Source: Mycolicibacterium chlorophenolicum
Lineage (GTDB): Bacteria; Actinomycetota; Actinomycetes; Mycobacteriales; Mycobacteriaceae
Direction of reading: 5' to 3'
NCBI RefSeq assembly: GCF_001044235.1
Contig: NZ_JYNL01000002.1
Span: 1-64,000, forward strand
Length of the DNA: 64,000 nt
The notes beneath the pieces were generated by a model that was not told the DNA's origin, did not search any database, and saw only the letters and a program-made list of their open reading frames with translations. This document shows positions 54,476 through 62,997 of this stretch, piece after piece (position 1 is the stretch's first letter; every line of letters starts with the position of its first letter). The translations under genes were made by a program, and so were the position numbers.

Positions 54476-55033
54476 CTATACCCCGTTCAGTGGCGAAATG
54501 ACGTCGCCGGATTCGTCGGCGAGTTTGGGCAGTACACGAATCAGAGCGTTGAGGTCCGTGCGGGTCAATCGTTGGGTGAACAGTTTGGAGACCATGTCTA
54601 GATGAGATTCGGTGGCCTCGATTACTGCCGTGCATCCTTTGTCGGTCAGGGTGATCTCCATCCCGCGTTTGTCGTCGCCGGCGGTGCTGCGCGTGATGAG
54701 TCCGGCCTGCTCCATGCGCAGCAGCAGCCGGCTGACGCCGCTTTCGCTGAGCAGCAGTCGGTCGCGCAACGCCCGTTGGCGCAGTCGTTTGTCCGGCACG
54801 TCGGCCAGATGAATCAACACATCGAACCACTCGAGGGGCAGATTGTGGTCACGCTTCATCTGCGCAGCCATCTTGTCGATGATGATCCGGTGTGCACGTA
54901 GGAATTCCTGCCAGAGCACCGTCTCCTCCTCTAGTCGGGCGACGACTGCTCGCAGCCGGCGGTCATCGTCGCGTGCGGAGCTCCCGGCCGGGGCCCGCCT
55001 ACTTGCCGCTCGTACCCCACGCTTGGCTGCCAT
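54476..55033 (-). CDS. MarR-family regulator, candidate master of the one-carbon island
   Basis: This protein of 185 residues has an Arg-rich N-terminus and a MarR winged helix: LPLEWFDVLIHLADVPDKRLRQRALRDRLLLSESGVSRLLLRMEQAGLITRSTAGDDKRGMEITLTDKG, where the recognition helix is SESGVSRLLLRMEQ and the wing DDKRG. Its stop abuts the MetE-like start. GAGGAG lies 10 bases before the ATG. It is divergent from the SDR-ligM3 operon, whose promoter carries CTTGCTTGAGCACGCAAG; a half-conserved copy lies 60 bases before its own start. It is the natural candidate for binding all copies of this palindrome and releasing them on an aromatic ligand. Confidence 0.87.
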   Translation of the reverse strand: MAAKRGVRAASRRAPAGSSARDDDRRLRAVVARLEEETVLWQEFLRAHRIIIDKMAAQMKRDHNLPLEWFDVLIHLADVPDKRLRQRALRDRLLLSESGVSRLLLRMEQAGLITRSTAGDDKRGMEITLTDKGCTAVIEATESHLDMVSKLFTQRLTRTDLNALIRVLPKLADESGDVISPLNGV

Positions 55034-55075
55034 TCGGTCGCTGCTCCTCTCCTACGGCGGATCGCCGCAGTCCAG

Positions 55076-55093
55076 AATAGATGACTACGCAAG
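55076..55093. promoter_or_regulatory. degenerate MarR palindrome at the regulator's own promoter
   Basis: The right half (TGACTACGCAAG) matches the shared palindrome well and the left half poorly; 11 of 18 positions agree. Position 43 bases before the MarR start would suit weak autorepression. Confidence 0.3.
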
Positions 55094-55226
55094 CTAACCA
55101 ACTCGGCTCTGCTGACCCTGGCGTCTCGCGCGCTCTGGCGGGAACGTGTGGTTAGGGGTCGTCTTGCCTGGCCGTGGCGTCGTGCCTCCCAAGGCACGTG
55201 AGCGTATGACAGCATCGCACAATTCT

Positions 55227-55244
55227 CTTGCTTGAGCACGCAAG
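55227..55244. promoter_or_regulatory. MarR-type palindrome upstream of SDR-ligM3
   Basis: CTTGCTTGAGCACGCAAG is identical over 18 bases to the site before the maleylacetate reductase. The following CTATGTTAG may hold the -10 element. It is 175 bases before the SDR start and 194 bases from the divergent MarR start. The 55034-55418 region has no other gene. Confidence 0.65.
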
Positions 55245-55418
55245 CTATGTTAGCTTTCACCCGACGGTGGTCGTTGAGTACCGAAACTCGACGTGCCCAT
55301 CGGGGGTAGTACCGCAGTGGGTCGCCACAACGAGGGCGTCCCGCTCGGGCTCAACACATCCGCCGGCTGATTGAGTCGCGGTGCAATACCGAGAGCGTTT
55401 GTCTAGGAGACGATTGCA

Positions 55419-56219
55419 ATGACACTGGACCTTCAGGATCGCGTCGCCCTCATTACCGGCGCGAGCCGGGGTATCGGATACGCCATCGCCAAGGCCCTGC
55501 AGGAGCACGGCGCCCGTGTGGTGCTGCTCGCCCGTGATGAGGATGCACTCAAGTCCGCCGCTGCTACTCTGCCGTCGCCGGGACCCGACCATGTGCTGAC
55601 GCTGGTGGCTGACGTCACCGACACGGAGTCGGTCCGCAACGCCGTCGCCCAAGCTCATTCGTGGCTGGGCCGCCTGGACATCGTCGTCAATTCGGCCGGC
55701 CCGCAGCTCACGCCGGCGGAGCTGACCGAAACCCCCACCGACACGCTCGCCGAGTATCTTGACGCTAAGTTGCTCGGCTTCCACCGGGTCGCGTCGGCTG
55801 CGTTACCGCTGCTCAGCGACTCCGGATCGGGACGGATAATCAACATCGCCGGCGCTACGGCGCTGACTTTGGTGCCCAACGCCGGAGTCACCGGCATCAC
55901 GAACGCGGCCGTCCTCGCATTCAACAACTACCTGGCCAGCGAAGCGGCGAAGAAGAATGTTCTGGTCAACGCCGTGTCCCCCGGCATGACCCTGACCGAA
56001 GGGTGGACCACCCGCCACGAAGCGATGGGCAAGGCGCAAGGAAAGACCGCCGAGGACGTCCGCAATGGAATAACAGCAGCGACCGGCATCCGTATCGGCC
56101 GATGGGCCGACACTGCTGAGGTCGCCAACGCGGTGGTGTTCCTGGCATCTGATCAGTCCTCGTACATCACCGGTTCGGTCTTGGAGGTCGACGGTGGTAT
56201 CAGCAAAGCAGTGTTGTGA
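55419..56219 (+). CDS. short-chain dehydrogenase/reductase fold protein lacking the usual catalytic residues
   Basis: This 266-residue SDR has an intact nucleotide site (LITGASRGIGYAIA, glycines 14, 18, 20; NSAG at 91-94) and ends with the usual GSVLEVDGGIS. The catalytic region differs: the Ser position reads IAGATAL (144-150), and the Tyr-x3-Lys pair is replaced by Thr158-x3-Asn162 in GVTGITNAAVLAF. Classical oxidoreductase chemistry is therefore doubtful; it may bind NAD(P) for another reaction or use different residues. It is first in a unit with ligM3 (97 bases to the ligM3 start) and carries the shared MarR palindrome in its promoter. Confidence 0.83.
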   Translation: MTLDLQDRVALITGASRGIGYAIAKALQEHGARVVLLARDEDALKSAAATLPSPGPDHVLTLVADVTDTESVRNAVAQAHSWLGRLDIVVNSAGPQLTPAELTETPTDTLAEYLDAKLLGFHRVASAALPLLSDSGSGRIINIAGATALTLVPNAGVTGITNAAVLAFNNYLASEAAKKNVLVNAVSPGMTLTEGWTTRHEAMGKAQGKTAEDVRNGITAATGIRIGRWADTAEVANAVVFLASDQSSYITGSVLEVDGGISKAVL

Positions 56220-56315
56220 GAGCAATGTCGGTGTGACGTGGCGCGGGGGCCGTTGATCCCCGGGCCCGCCTCTGAGTCGGACAAGACCGTAGTCGATCCC
56301 ACAGGAAGGAACACA

Positions 56316-57686
56316 ATGTCACTGGAGACATTGGCCGGAGTGAGCCTGCAACAGTTACTTGATCAGGCCGGCAATCCGGCGCGGATGCTGCGCAGCCTGC
56401 CCGCTCTTCACTACAAGATGCCGTTCGAGCCCGAGTACACCACCTGGCGCGACGAACAGCGCGCGTGGAAACAGACCAGCGTGCTGTATGACCAGTCGCA
56501 CCACATGACCGATCTGTACGTCAAAGGCCCCGACGTCAAGCGGCTGTTCTCCGATCTCGCGGTGAACAGTTTCGCCGGGTTCGGCAAGGACAAGGCCAAG
56601 CAGTTCGTCGCCTGCAACGACGACGGCTATGTGATTTCCGACGCCATCCTGTTTGGCTTCGACGACGACGAATACGTGTTGGTGGGCACGCCGGTCGCAC
56701 CCAACTGGGTGCAATACCATGCTGAGACCGGTGATTACGACGTCAGCGTGGTGCGCGACGAGCGCGCCGAAGCGAATCCGAAGGGCCGGTTGACCTTTCG
56801 CTACCAACTCAACGGGCCCTCTACCCAGAAAATCTTGGAGAAGGCGACCCGCGGCCCGCTGGAGCACATCCGGTTTTTCAACATGGGCCGCTTCGAGATC
56901 GCCGGCACACCGGTGCGCGCGCTCAATCACACAATGGCGGGGGCGCCGGGCCGCGAGCTGACCGGGCTAGAACTCGTGGGTCCTGCCGAAGGCGCGCGCG
57001 CCGTGCTCGATGCGCTGCTGGAGGCCGGCGCGGAATTCGGGCTGCGCCAGGGCGGATCCATCTCCTACGTCAGCACAACTCTTGAGTCGGGATGGATCCC
57101 CTCACCGATACCGGCCATCTACACCGACGAGCGCCTCGCCGACTATCGCAAGTGGCTACCGGCGGCCGGTTTGGAAGGTTTCGCCAGCATCGGCGGCAGC
57201 TTCGCCTCCGACAACATCGAGGACTACTACCTCACACCGTGGGACCTCGGGTACGGGCGCACCGTCAAGTTCGACCATGACTTCATCGGGCGGGAAGCAC
57301 TCGAGCGGCGCGCCTCCCAGCCGCACCGCCGCAAGGTGTGGCTGCAATGGAACCCCGAAGACGCGGCACGCGTGTTCGCCGACAGTATCTACGCTGATCC
57401 AGCAGCTCGGCCGATGGCGCTGAATCTGCCCATCGCCTCGTTCACTCACTTCCAGTTCGACCAAGTGCGCAAGGATGGCCGCATGATTGGGCTGGCGACC
57501 TACAGCGGTTCGACCGTCAACATCGGCAGCCTGGTCTCCTTGGCGATGATCGATGAGGCCGAGGCCGTCGACGGGGCGGACGTAACGCTGCTGTGGGGCC
57601 AGGATCCCAACAGTCCCAAGCCCAACCTGGAACCGCATGTACAGACCGAGATCCGCGCAACAATCAGCACAGCGCCGCTGACATAA
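56316..57686 (+). CDS. LigM/DesA-like THF-dependent O-demethylase, paralogue 3
   Basis: This GcvT-fold protein of 456 residues has the LigM landmarks EYTTWRDEQRAW, DQSHHM with His63 (LigM His60; the neighbouring His is also kept as in LigM), VISDAILFGFDDDEYVLVG, FRYQLNGP, FFNMGRFEIAG, SYVSTTLESGWIPSPIPAIYT and NIEDYYLTPWDLGYGRTVKFDHDFIG. LigM Tyr31 is conserved here as Tyr33, unlike paralogues 1 and 2, but the Arg122 position is Thr125. AGGAAGGA lies 5 bases before the ATG; the in-frame GTG at 56238 lacks one. It is co-transcribed with the SDR and probably the peroxiredoxin 52 bases downstream. Confidence 0.88.
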   Translation: MSLETLAGVSLQQLLDQAGNPARMLRSLPALHYKMPFEPEYTTWRDEQRAWKQTSVLYDQSHHMTDLYVKGPDVKRLFSDLAVNSFAGFGKDKAKQFVACNDDGYVISDAILFGFDDDEYVLVGTPVAPNWVQYHAETGDYDVSVVRDERAEANPKGRLTFRYQLNGPSTQKILEKATRGPLEHIRFFNMGRFEIAGTPVRALNHTMAGAPGRELTGLELVGPAEGARAVLDALLEAGAEFGLRQGGSISYVSTTLESGWIPSPIPAIYTDERLADYRKWLPAAGLEGFASIGGSFASDNIEDYYLTPWDLGYGRTVKFDHDFIGREALERRASQPHRRKVWLQWNPEDAARVFADSIYADPAARPMALNLPIASFTHFQFDQVRKDGRMIGLATYSGSTVNIGSLVSLAMIDEAEAVDGADVTLLWGQDPNSPKPNLEPHVQTEIRATISTAPLT

Positions 57687-57738
57687 GAGGCGGCCTACAC
57701 CTGGTGCGTGCCCGTCAAGGCCGACCACCCGGACAGGA

Positions 57739-58425
57739 ATGATCGTGCTGGACATCGACCTGGCTTGGCAGCGCCAACGCGCTTTCGCTCGTCGCAGCCC
57801 GAACGAGCGAGCGGTGCGCGCCAACGCGATCGACATTGTGGTGCGTGAGCGGGTGGCCGAAAGCGCGGTCGGCGTGGGCGATCCGGCTCCGCTGTTCGTG
57901 CTACACGATCGGGTTGTCGGCGACGTGAGTCTGGGGGCGCTGTTGACGTCGGGTCCGGTGGTGGTGTGTTTCTTCCGGGGCAGCTGGTGTCCCTACTGCA
58001 ATCTTGAATTACGGGCTTATCAGGCCAAACTTGCACAGATCCGACAGCTCGGCGCCACCGTGGTGGCGATCAGCCCCGAGCTGCCGCATCGCTGCGCAGC
58101 GACCGAGCAGAGTAACCACCTGGACTACCCGGTGGTGTCTGATCCCGGTAATGCCGTTGCCCGCCGATATCGGCTCACTCACACCATTGAGCCAGAGGTC
58201 GTCCGGTACCAGCTGCGCCATGGCACAAATGTCGCGGCGTTCAACGGCAGTGGGCATGCCGAAGTTCCCCTGCCGGCCACCTACGTCGTCGGCACTGACG
58301 GCATCGTTGAATTTGCCTTCGTCGACGCCGATTACACCCACCGCGCCGAACCCGGTCGCGTCCTGACGGTGTTGCGTGATGTGGTGATGACCGATGCGCG
58401 GGCGCTGGCTGGAGCGCGATGGTGA
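57739..58425 (+). CDS. AhpC/TSA-type peroxiredoxin-like protein
   Basis: This thioredoxin-fold protein of about 228 residues has the active-site region VVVCFFRGSWCPYCNLELRAYQAKL, a peroxiredoxin-like Cys-x2-Cys pair, and PATYVVGTDGIVEFAFVDADY as the later conserved strand. Members reduce peroxides or disulfides. The start is uncertain: ATG 57739 has AGGA immediately before it, while GTG 57745 would leave better spacing. It follows ligM3 by 52 bases on the same strand and converges on folP. A protective or redox-coupled role beside the demethylase is an inference. The 273 bases after it show no supported gene. Confidence 0.83.
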   Translation: MIVLDIDLAWQRQRAFARRSPNERAVRANAIDIVVRERVAESAVGVGDPAPLFVLHDRVVGDVSLGALLTSGPVVVCFFRGSWCPYCNLELRAYQAKLAQIRQLGATVVAISPELPHRCAATEQSNHLDYPVVSDPGNAVARRYRLTHTIEPEVVRYQLRHGTNVAAFNGSGHAEVPLPATYVVGTDGIVEFAFVDADYTHRAEPGRVLTVLRDVVMTDARALAGARW

Positions 58426-58698
58426 GCGTCGGCTCCGACGAGCCGCTCGTCGAGACTCAGGACGTGCTAGGCGACACCACGACTGAGTCAACGGGGTATC
58501 GCCGGCGGTTAGGCCGCAGCTATTTCATTCCGCCTGCCCTGTGGAGCGCGCCGCGGGAGACCGCCCGTGAGCGCCATCGGCAGGTCGGCCCACGACGGTA
58601 GCTGCTGCGGAATCATCGGGGTGTGCTTGTCGTCCTACTGGCGTGCACCGCCTGACAGCCGCTGCCTCAGTCGGTGAAACGCTCACTGCGGCATCCGA

Positions 58699-59634
58699 TC
58701 ACCGGCTGATCTGGTCTGTCGACCGGGACGCGTGGATCGTCCAGTTCTCGGCGACCCGGACTGCGGCCAAATTGCTGGCGACGTCATGGACACGCACGCA
58801 CTTGGCGCCCGCCGCGGCGGCCAGAGCTGACACCGAGGCTGTGGCCGCATCGAGAAGGGCGGCGCCGGTGGCTCTGCGCAGGAAGCGTTTGCGCGATGCA
58901 CCGACTAGAACCGGTCGCTGCAGCCGGGCGCTGAGTTCGGGCAGCCTGCTGAGCAGTGTCCAGTTATGGGACGCGTCTTTGGCGAATCCGATACCAGGGT
59001 CAACCACGATACGGTCGAATCCGACGCCGGCCGTTACGAGCGCGTCGATGCGGCGGCCCAATTCCGCGCCTACGACGGCGACGATGTCTCCTGGGTAATG
59101 GGTGTGTTGTTCCATGACCGCGCTGTGGGCGCGCCAGTGCATCGCCACAAAGGGCACGCCCATCTCGGCTATCGCTGCTGGCATTGCCGGGTCGGCTAGT
59201 CCTGCGCTGACGTCGTTGACGACCTGCACGCCACGCGATACGGCCGCGACGGCCACTTCGGCTCGCATGGTGTCGATGCTGACGGGGATACCCGCGGCGA
59301 CCAATTCGCGTGCCACCGGTATGACTCGACGCAGTTCCTCGGTTACCGAGATGCGTTGGGCTCCAGGCCGAGTCGATTCGCCGCCGATATCGATGATGTC
59401 GGCGCCGGCCTCTGCCATCGCGTGCCCGTGGGCCACTGCCGAATCCAGCTTCGTGTACCGGCCGCCGTCGGAGAACGAGTCGGGCGTGACGTTGAGCACA
59501 CCCATGACCAGACATCGCTGCGGGTGGCGCGTGTCAGCGTTGGAAGCGTTCAGCATCTCCTCGAATGGCTGTCGCAGCCGGGGTGGGGCGGGTCGGCCAA
59601 CGGTTCCAGCGTGTCCTCGAGCGTTACGATTCAC
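58699..59634 (-). CDS. folP: dihydropteroate synthase
   Basis: This TIM-barrel enzyme of 311 residues joins p-aminobenzoate to dihydropterin pyrophosphate in folate synthesis. The signature motifs are LVMGVLNVTPDSFSDGG (residues 42-58), ADIIDIGGESTRPGA, VSIDTMRAEVA, VVNDVSAG and PVLVGASRKRF, all intact, so it should be active (the inactive mycobacterial FolP2 paralogues usually vary in these). The GTG start uses AAGGGGGAG in the last codons of folC. It is the last gene of the folD-purU-folC-folP run on the minus strand and follows folC by 6 bases. Confidence 0.93.
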   Translation of the reverse strand: MNRNARGHAGTVGRPAPPRLRQPFEEMLNASNADTRHPQRCLVMGVLNVTPDSFSDGGRYTKLDSAVAHGHAMAEAGADIIDIGGESTRPGAQRISVTEELRRVIPVARELVAAGIPVSIDTMRAEVAVAAVSRGVQVVNDVSAGLADPAMPAAIAEMGVPFVAMHWRAHSAVMEQHTHYPGDIVAVVGAELGRRIDALVTAGVGFDRIVVDPGIGFAKDASHNWTLLSRLPELSARLQRPVLVGASRKRFLRRATGAALLDAATASVSALAAAAGAKCVRVHDVASNLAAVRVAENWTIHASRSTDQISR

Positions 59635-59640
59635 GCGCTC

Positions 59641-61035
59641 TCACTCCCCCTTGTGAGCCGATGCAAGTCCGGCCGCAGCTTCGCGCGCTGCAGCGACGAG
59701 GTAGAGCGAGCCGGCCACGATAACCAGGCCGTCGACGCCCGCGGAAGTCACAGCGCTGTGCAGGGCTGCGGCGATGTCGGGGTGGGCCATGGCCGCCACG
59801 CCTGATCGGCGTGCGGCTGCTGCGATCGATTCTGGTGGTGCTGATCTGGGTGAAGCCACCTCGGTGCCGATGACAAGGTCGAAATCGGCGGCGCCGATGC
59901 CGTTGAGGAACTCCGCCGGGCGCCGATTACCGGATGCGGCGCACACCAGCACACGCCTCTTCGCAGTGGAGAAATATTCATCGAGGGTTTCCCGTAGTGC
60001 GCGTGCAGCGGCTTGGTTGTGCGCGCCGTCGACGACGATGACCGGTGCGGTAGCGGGCAGCACTTCAGCGCGTCCACTGATCTGGACCGTGCCGAGCGCC
60101 TGGTGCACCGTCGGTGTGTCCAGGGGTAATTCGAGAAAGCACTGGGCTGCCGCCAACGCTAATGCGGCGTTTCGGCACTGGTGTGCGCCGAGCAGGTTGA
60201 CCGGTACCGTGCGGTGAATACCCCAGGGCGTGGCCAGGTCGACCGTTGAGCCGGTGGGTGAGCGCTGACGGTCTGTCGCGGTGATGTCGACGCCCAGCTG
60301 CAGAAGCTGGCGTGGTCGTTGGGCGGCGAAGATGGGGAGTAGCTTCGGGTCTGTTTCGCCCAATACCAGGGTGGTCCCCGGGTGCACGATGCCGGCTTTT
60401 TCCATGGCGATGTGCATGCGGGTATGTCCGGCGAATTCTGTGTGGTCGAGTTCGACGTTGGTAATGACTGCGACGGTGCTGTTAAGGATGTTGGTGGCAT
60501 CCCATCGGCCCAGCATGCCGACCTCGACGACGGCGGCGTCGATGCCGGTATCGGCGAATATGGTGAACGCGGCCGCGGTCACTGCCTCGAACCAGCTTGG
60601 TGTCACCCCGATGCGCCGCGACATCCACGCCACCGCGCCGAGTGCTTCGGCGAATTGTTGGTCCGATACCGGCTTTTCGTCGATGGCGATGCGTTCGGTC
60701 ACCTCGGACAAATGCGGACTGGTGTAGGTGCCCACCCGCAGTCCCTGGCTGCGCAGCAGTTTGGTCGCCATCGCCGACGTGGAGCCTTTGCCGTTGGTGC
60801 CGGTGATGTGGATCGATGGGAACCGGTGGTTGGGTGAGCCCAGCGCGGTGGCGATCGCCTCGATCCGTCGGGTACTGGGCTCTCTGATCATCCCGGACAC
60901 TTCGTAGCCGGTCAGGCCGGCCAGGTATTCGTCCGCGCTGACCGGGTCGGTCCAGGGCAGGCTGGCGGGGATGCGCCTGCTGGCGATCGCTCGGATCGCG
61001 GCTGGAACCTGATCGGATCGTCGTGTGAGGTTCAC
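59641..61035 (-). CDS. folC: folylpolyglutamate synthase / dihydrofolate synthase
   Basis: This Mur-ligase-family enzyme of 464 residues adds glutamates to folates (and L-Glu to dihydropteroate) using ATP. It shows the P-loop ITGTNGKGSTSAMATKLL (residues 77-94), the SPHLSEVTERI loop, EVGMLGRWDATN, TNVELDHTEFAG and the C-terminal domain GRAEVLPATAPVIVVDGAHNQAA. It starts 22 bases after purU ends and is followed by folP. Polyglutamylation would retain THF in the cell and suit the demethylases' folate site. Presence of folC and folP here is unlike the usual mycobacterial folate loci. Confidence 0.94.
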   Translation of the reverse strand: MNLTRRSDQVPAAIRAIASRRIPASLPWTDPVSADEYLAGLTGYEVSGMIREPSTRRIEAIATALGSPNHRFPSIHITGTNGKGSTSAMATKLLRSQGLRVGTYTSPHLSEVTERIAIDEKPVSDQQFAEALGAVAWMSRRIGVTPSWFEAVTAAAFTIFADTGIDAAVVEVGMLGRWDATNILNSTVAVITNVELDHTEFAGHTRMHIAMEKAGIVHPGTTLVLGETDPKLLPIFAAQRPRQLLQLGVDITATDRQRSPTGSTVDLATPWGIHRTVPVNLLGAHQCRNAALALAAAQCFLELPLDTPTVHQALGTVQISGRAEVLPATAPVIVVDGAHNQAAARALRETLDEYFSTAKRRVLVCAASGNRRPAEFLNGIGAADFDLVIGTEVASPRSAPPESIAAAARRSGVAAMAHPDIAAALHSAVTSAGVDGLVIVAGSLYLVAAAREAAAGLASAHKGE

Positions 61036-61057
61036 GGTGGTGGTTAAGGATGCGCCA

Positions 61058-61954
61058 CTATCGGAAGACCACGGTACTGGCGCCGTCGAGCAAAATCCTG
61101 TTCTCGGTGTGCCAGCGCACCGCGCGTGCCAGCGCCAGGCATTCAGTGTCGCGGCCCAGCATGGTCACTTCCGAAGCGCTCATGGAGTGATCCACCCGGG
61201 CGACCTCTTGTTCGATGATTGGACCTTCGTCGAGGTCGGCGGTGACGTAATGTGCTGTGGCGCCGACAAGTTTGACGCCGCGGGCGTGTGCCTGGTGGTA
61301 GGGGCGGGCTCCTTTGAAGCTGGGCAGCATGGAGTGGTGGATGTTGATGGCCCTGCCTTCGAGTTGTTTGCACAAATCATTGGACAGGATTTGCATGTAA
61401 CGGGCCAGTACCACCAAATCGACGTGGAGCTCGTCGACGAGCTCCAGTAGCCGGGTCTCGGCCTCGGTGCGGGTATCGGCCGACACCGGGACGTGATAGA
61501 AGGGGATGTCATAGTTGTCGGCCATCCATCCCAGATCGGGATGGTTGGAGACCACGGCGACGACGTCGATGTTGAGGGCTCCGTTGTCGGTGCGGAACAG
61601 CAGATCGTTGAGGCAGTGGCCGTATTTGCTGGCCATGATCAGGACGCGTTGCTTGTCGGAGGTGTAGAGCATTCTCCAATGCATGGCGAATCGTTGCGCT
61701 AGGTCGATGAAATCGGCTCGCAGCGCGTCTATTTCGAGTGCGGCGTCGTGGGCGGCCTCGAATTGGATGCGGATGAAGAACTTTTCGGCGTCGCGGTCGA
61801 TGAACTGCTGGCATTCCACGATCGTGCAATCGTGCAGGAGCAAGAACTCGGTCAAAGCGAAGACGATTCCTGGCTGGTCGGGGCACGAGAGGGTGAGCAC
61901 GTAGCCGGTGGGCTTGTGGATGGTGTCCAGGGCTGCTGCACGGGGGGCGTTCAT
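61058..61954 (-). CDS. purU: formyltetrahydrofolate deformylase
   Basis: This PurU of 298 residues hydrolyses 10-formyl-THF to formate and free THF. It has an N-terminal ACT regulatory domain (VLTLSCPDQPGIVFALTEFLLLHDCTIVECQQF) and a formyltransferase-fold catalytic domain with INIHHSMLPSFKGARPYHQA (Asn/His pair) and YVTADLDEGPIIEQE (Asp). It lies 11 bases after folD2 and 22 before folC. In this operon it would regenerate THF after oxidation of methyl groups and release formate, for which a formate dehydrogenase is needed elsewhere. Confidence 0.95.
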   Translation of the reverse strand: MNAPRAAALDTIHKPTGYVLTLSCPDQPGIVFALTEFLLLHDCTIVECQQFIDRDAEKFFIRIQFEAAHDAALEIDALRADFIDLAQRFAMHWRMLYTSDKQRVLIMASKYGHCLNDLLFRTDNGALNIDVVAVVSNHPDLGWMADNYDIPFYHVPVSADTRTEAETRLLELVDELHVDLVVLARYMQILSNDLCKQLEGRAINIHHSMLPSFKGARPYHQAHARGVKLVGATAHYVTADLDEGPIIEQEVARVDHSMSASEVTMLGRDTECLALARAVRWHTENRILLDGASTVVFR

Positions 61955-61965
61955 GCGTTTATCTC

Positions 61966-62880
61966 TCAGTGGGTTTCACGATTGTCGGGACTGCGGTTGA
62001 GGCGGGCCGCCACGGTGGTGTTGCGGATGACCCACAGATCGGTGAGCGGGCCGATGCCGCCGGGCACTGGTGTTAATGCTCGCGCGCGGGAGCGTACTTG
62101 GGCGAAGTCGACATCGCCGACGATGCGGACGCCGCCGGTGTCGTGGACGGCATTGATACCGACGTCGAGTACGACGGTGCCTTCGCGGATGTGCTCGGCG
62201 CGGATCAGTTCTGGTGAGCCGGCGGCGACGATCAAGACGTCGGCGTGGCGGGTATGCCAGCCGAGTTGGCCGCCGCGGTTGACCCATTCGTCGACCGATT
62301 CGGCGGCGGCCTGGCGCTGCAGCGCCAGCAGCAGGGCGGGCTTGCCGACGTTGGCCGAGCGCCCGACCACGACGATCAGCGCGTTGTGGTAGAAGTCTCG
62401 GCTGTCGATGCCCGATTGCTCGATCCACTCGTCAAGGGCGTGAAACGCTGATGCGGCGGTCGGTGAGACGAATCGTGGTGTTCCCAGTGCCAATAAGCCG
62501 ACGTTTTCGGGGTGCACGCCATCGACGTCCTTGAGCGGCGCCAGAGCTCCGAACACTTGGGCTTCGTCGAGATGCTCCGGCAGCGGGCGCAGAATCAGGA
62601 TTGCGCTGATGGCTGGGTCGTTGTTGAGCGTGGTGATCGCTTCGATCACCTCGGTGGGTCCGGCGTCGCCGGCGAGACCGATGTGAGTATGGGCGACATT
62701 CAGCTCGGCTGCGGTGGCTGCGATGCGTCGTTCGTAGAGTGCGGCGCGATTGTCGTCGCCCACACTGAGGGTGGCCAGACGACAGTCGATACCGTCGGAG
62801 GCGAGCGCTGACACTTCCTGTGCGACGGTGACTTTGAGGGTGTCGGCGAGTTTGCGTCCGTCGATTATTTGCGCGGTCAT
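61966..62880 (-). CDS. divergent FolD paralogue lacking catalytic Lys and Gln
   Basis: This FolD-fold protein of 304 residues keeps the framework (Tyr49, LKDVDGVHPENVG with Asp120, VVGRSANVGKPALLL, TPVPGGIGPLTDL). By eye the catalytic Lys54 position is Ile53 (YERRI) and the Gln98 position is Leu97 (ILILRPLP). The cofactor stretch that reads ATVTYCHSRT in the other copy is replaced by a longer RQAAAESVDEWVNRGGQ segment. Cyclohydrolase activity is unlikely; a dehydrogenase-only or different folate reaction is possible. It is followed 11 bases later by purU and preceded by ligM4, with a strong hairpin between, so it is tied to demethylation. Confidence 0.85.
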   Translation of the reverse strand: MTAQIIDGRKLADTLKVTVAQEVSALASDGIDCRLATLSVGDDNRAALYERRIAATAAELNVAHTHIGLAGDAGPTEVIEAITTLNNDPAISAILILRPLPEHLDEAQVFGALAPLKDVDGVHPENVGLLALGTPRFVSPTAASAFHALDEWIEQSGIDSRDFYHNALIVVVGRSANVGKPALLLALQRQAAAESVDEWVNRGGQLGWHTRHADVLIVAAGSPELIRAEHIREGTVVLDVGINAVHDTGGVRIVGDVDFAQVRSRARALTPVPGGIGPLTDLWVIRNTTVAARLNRSPDNRETH

Positions 62881-62943
62881 CGTGGCACCGATTCCTTTCA
62901 GGACGGGCGATGTTGGGGGCGTGGCGGCCGGGCGAAGTGGAAC

Positions 62944-62991
62944 CCCGTCCTGCCGGCACCGAAGGGGTTCGGTGGGCTCCGGCAGGACGGG
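62944..62991 (-). terminator. strong intercistronic hairpin between ligM4 and folD2
   Basis: CCCGTCCTGCCGG (62944-62956) pairs perfectly with CCGGCAGGACGGG (62979-62991). Inside, CACCGAA pairs with TTCGGTG around a GGGG loop, leaving a 4-base bulge (GGCT). It begins 6 bases after the ligM4 stop. With no T-run it could be a terminator, an attenuator or a stability element separating ligM4 from the folate genes. Confidence 0.6.
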
Positions 62992-62997
62992 AGCCTG

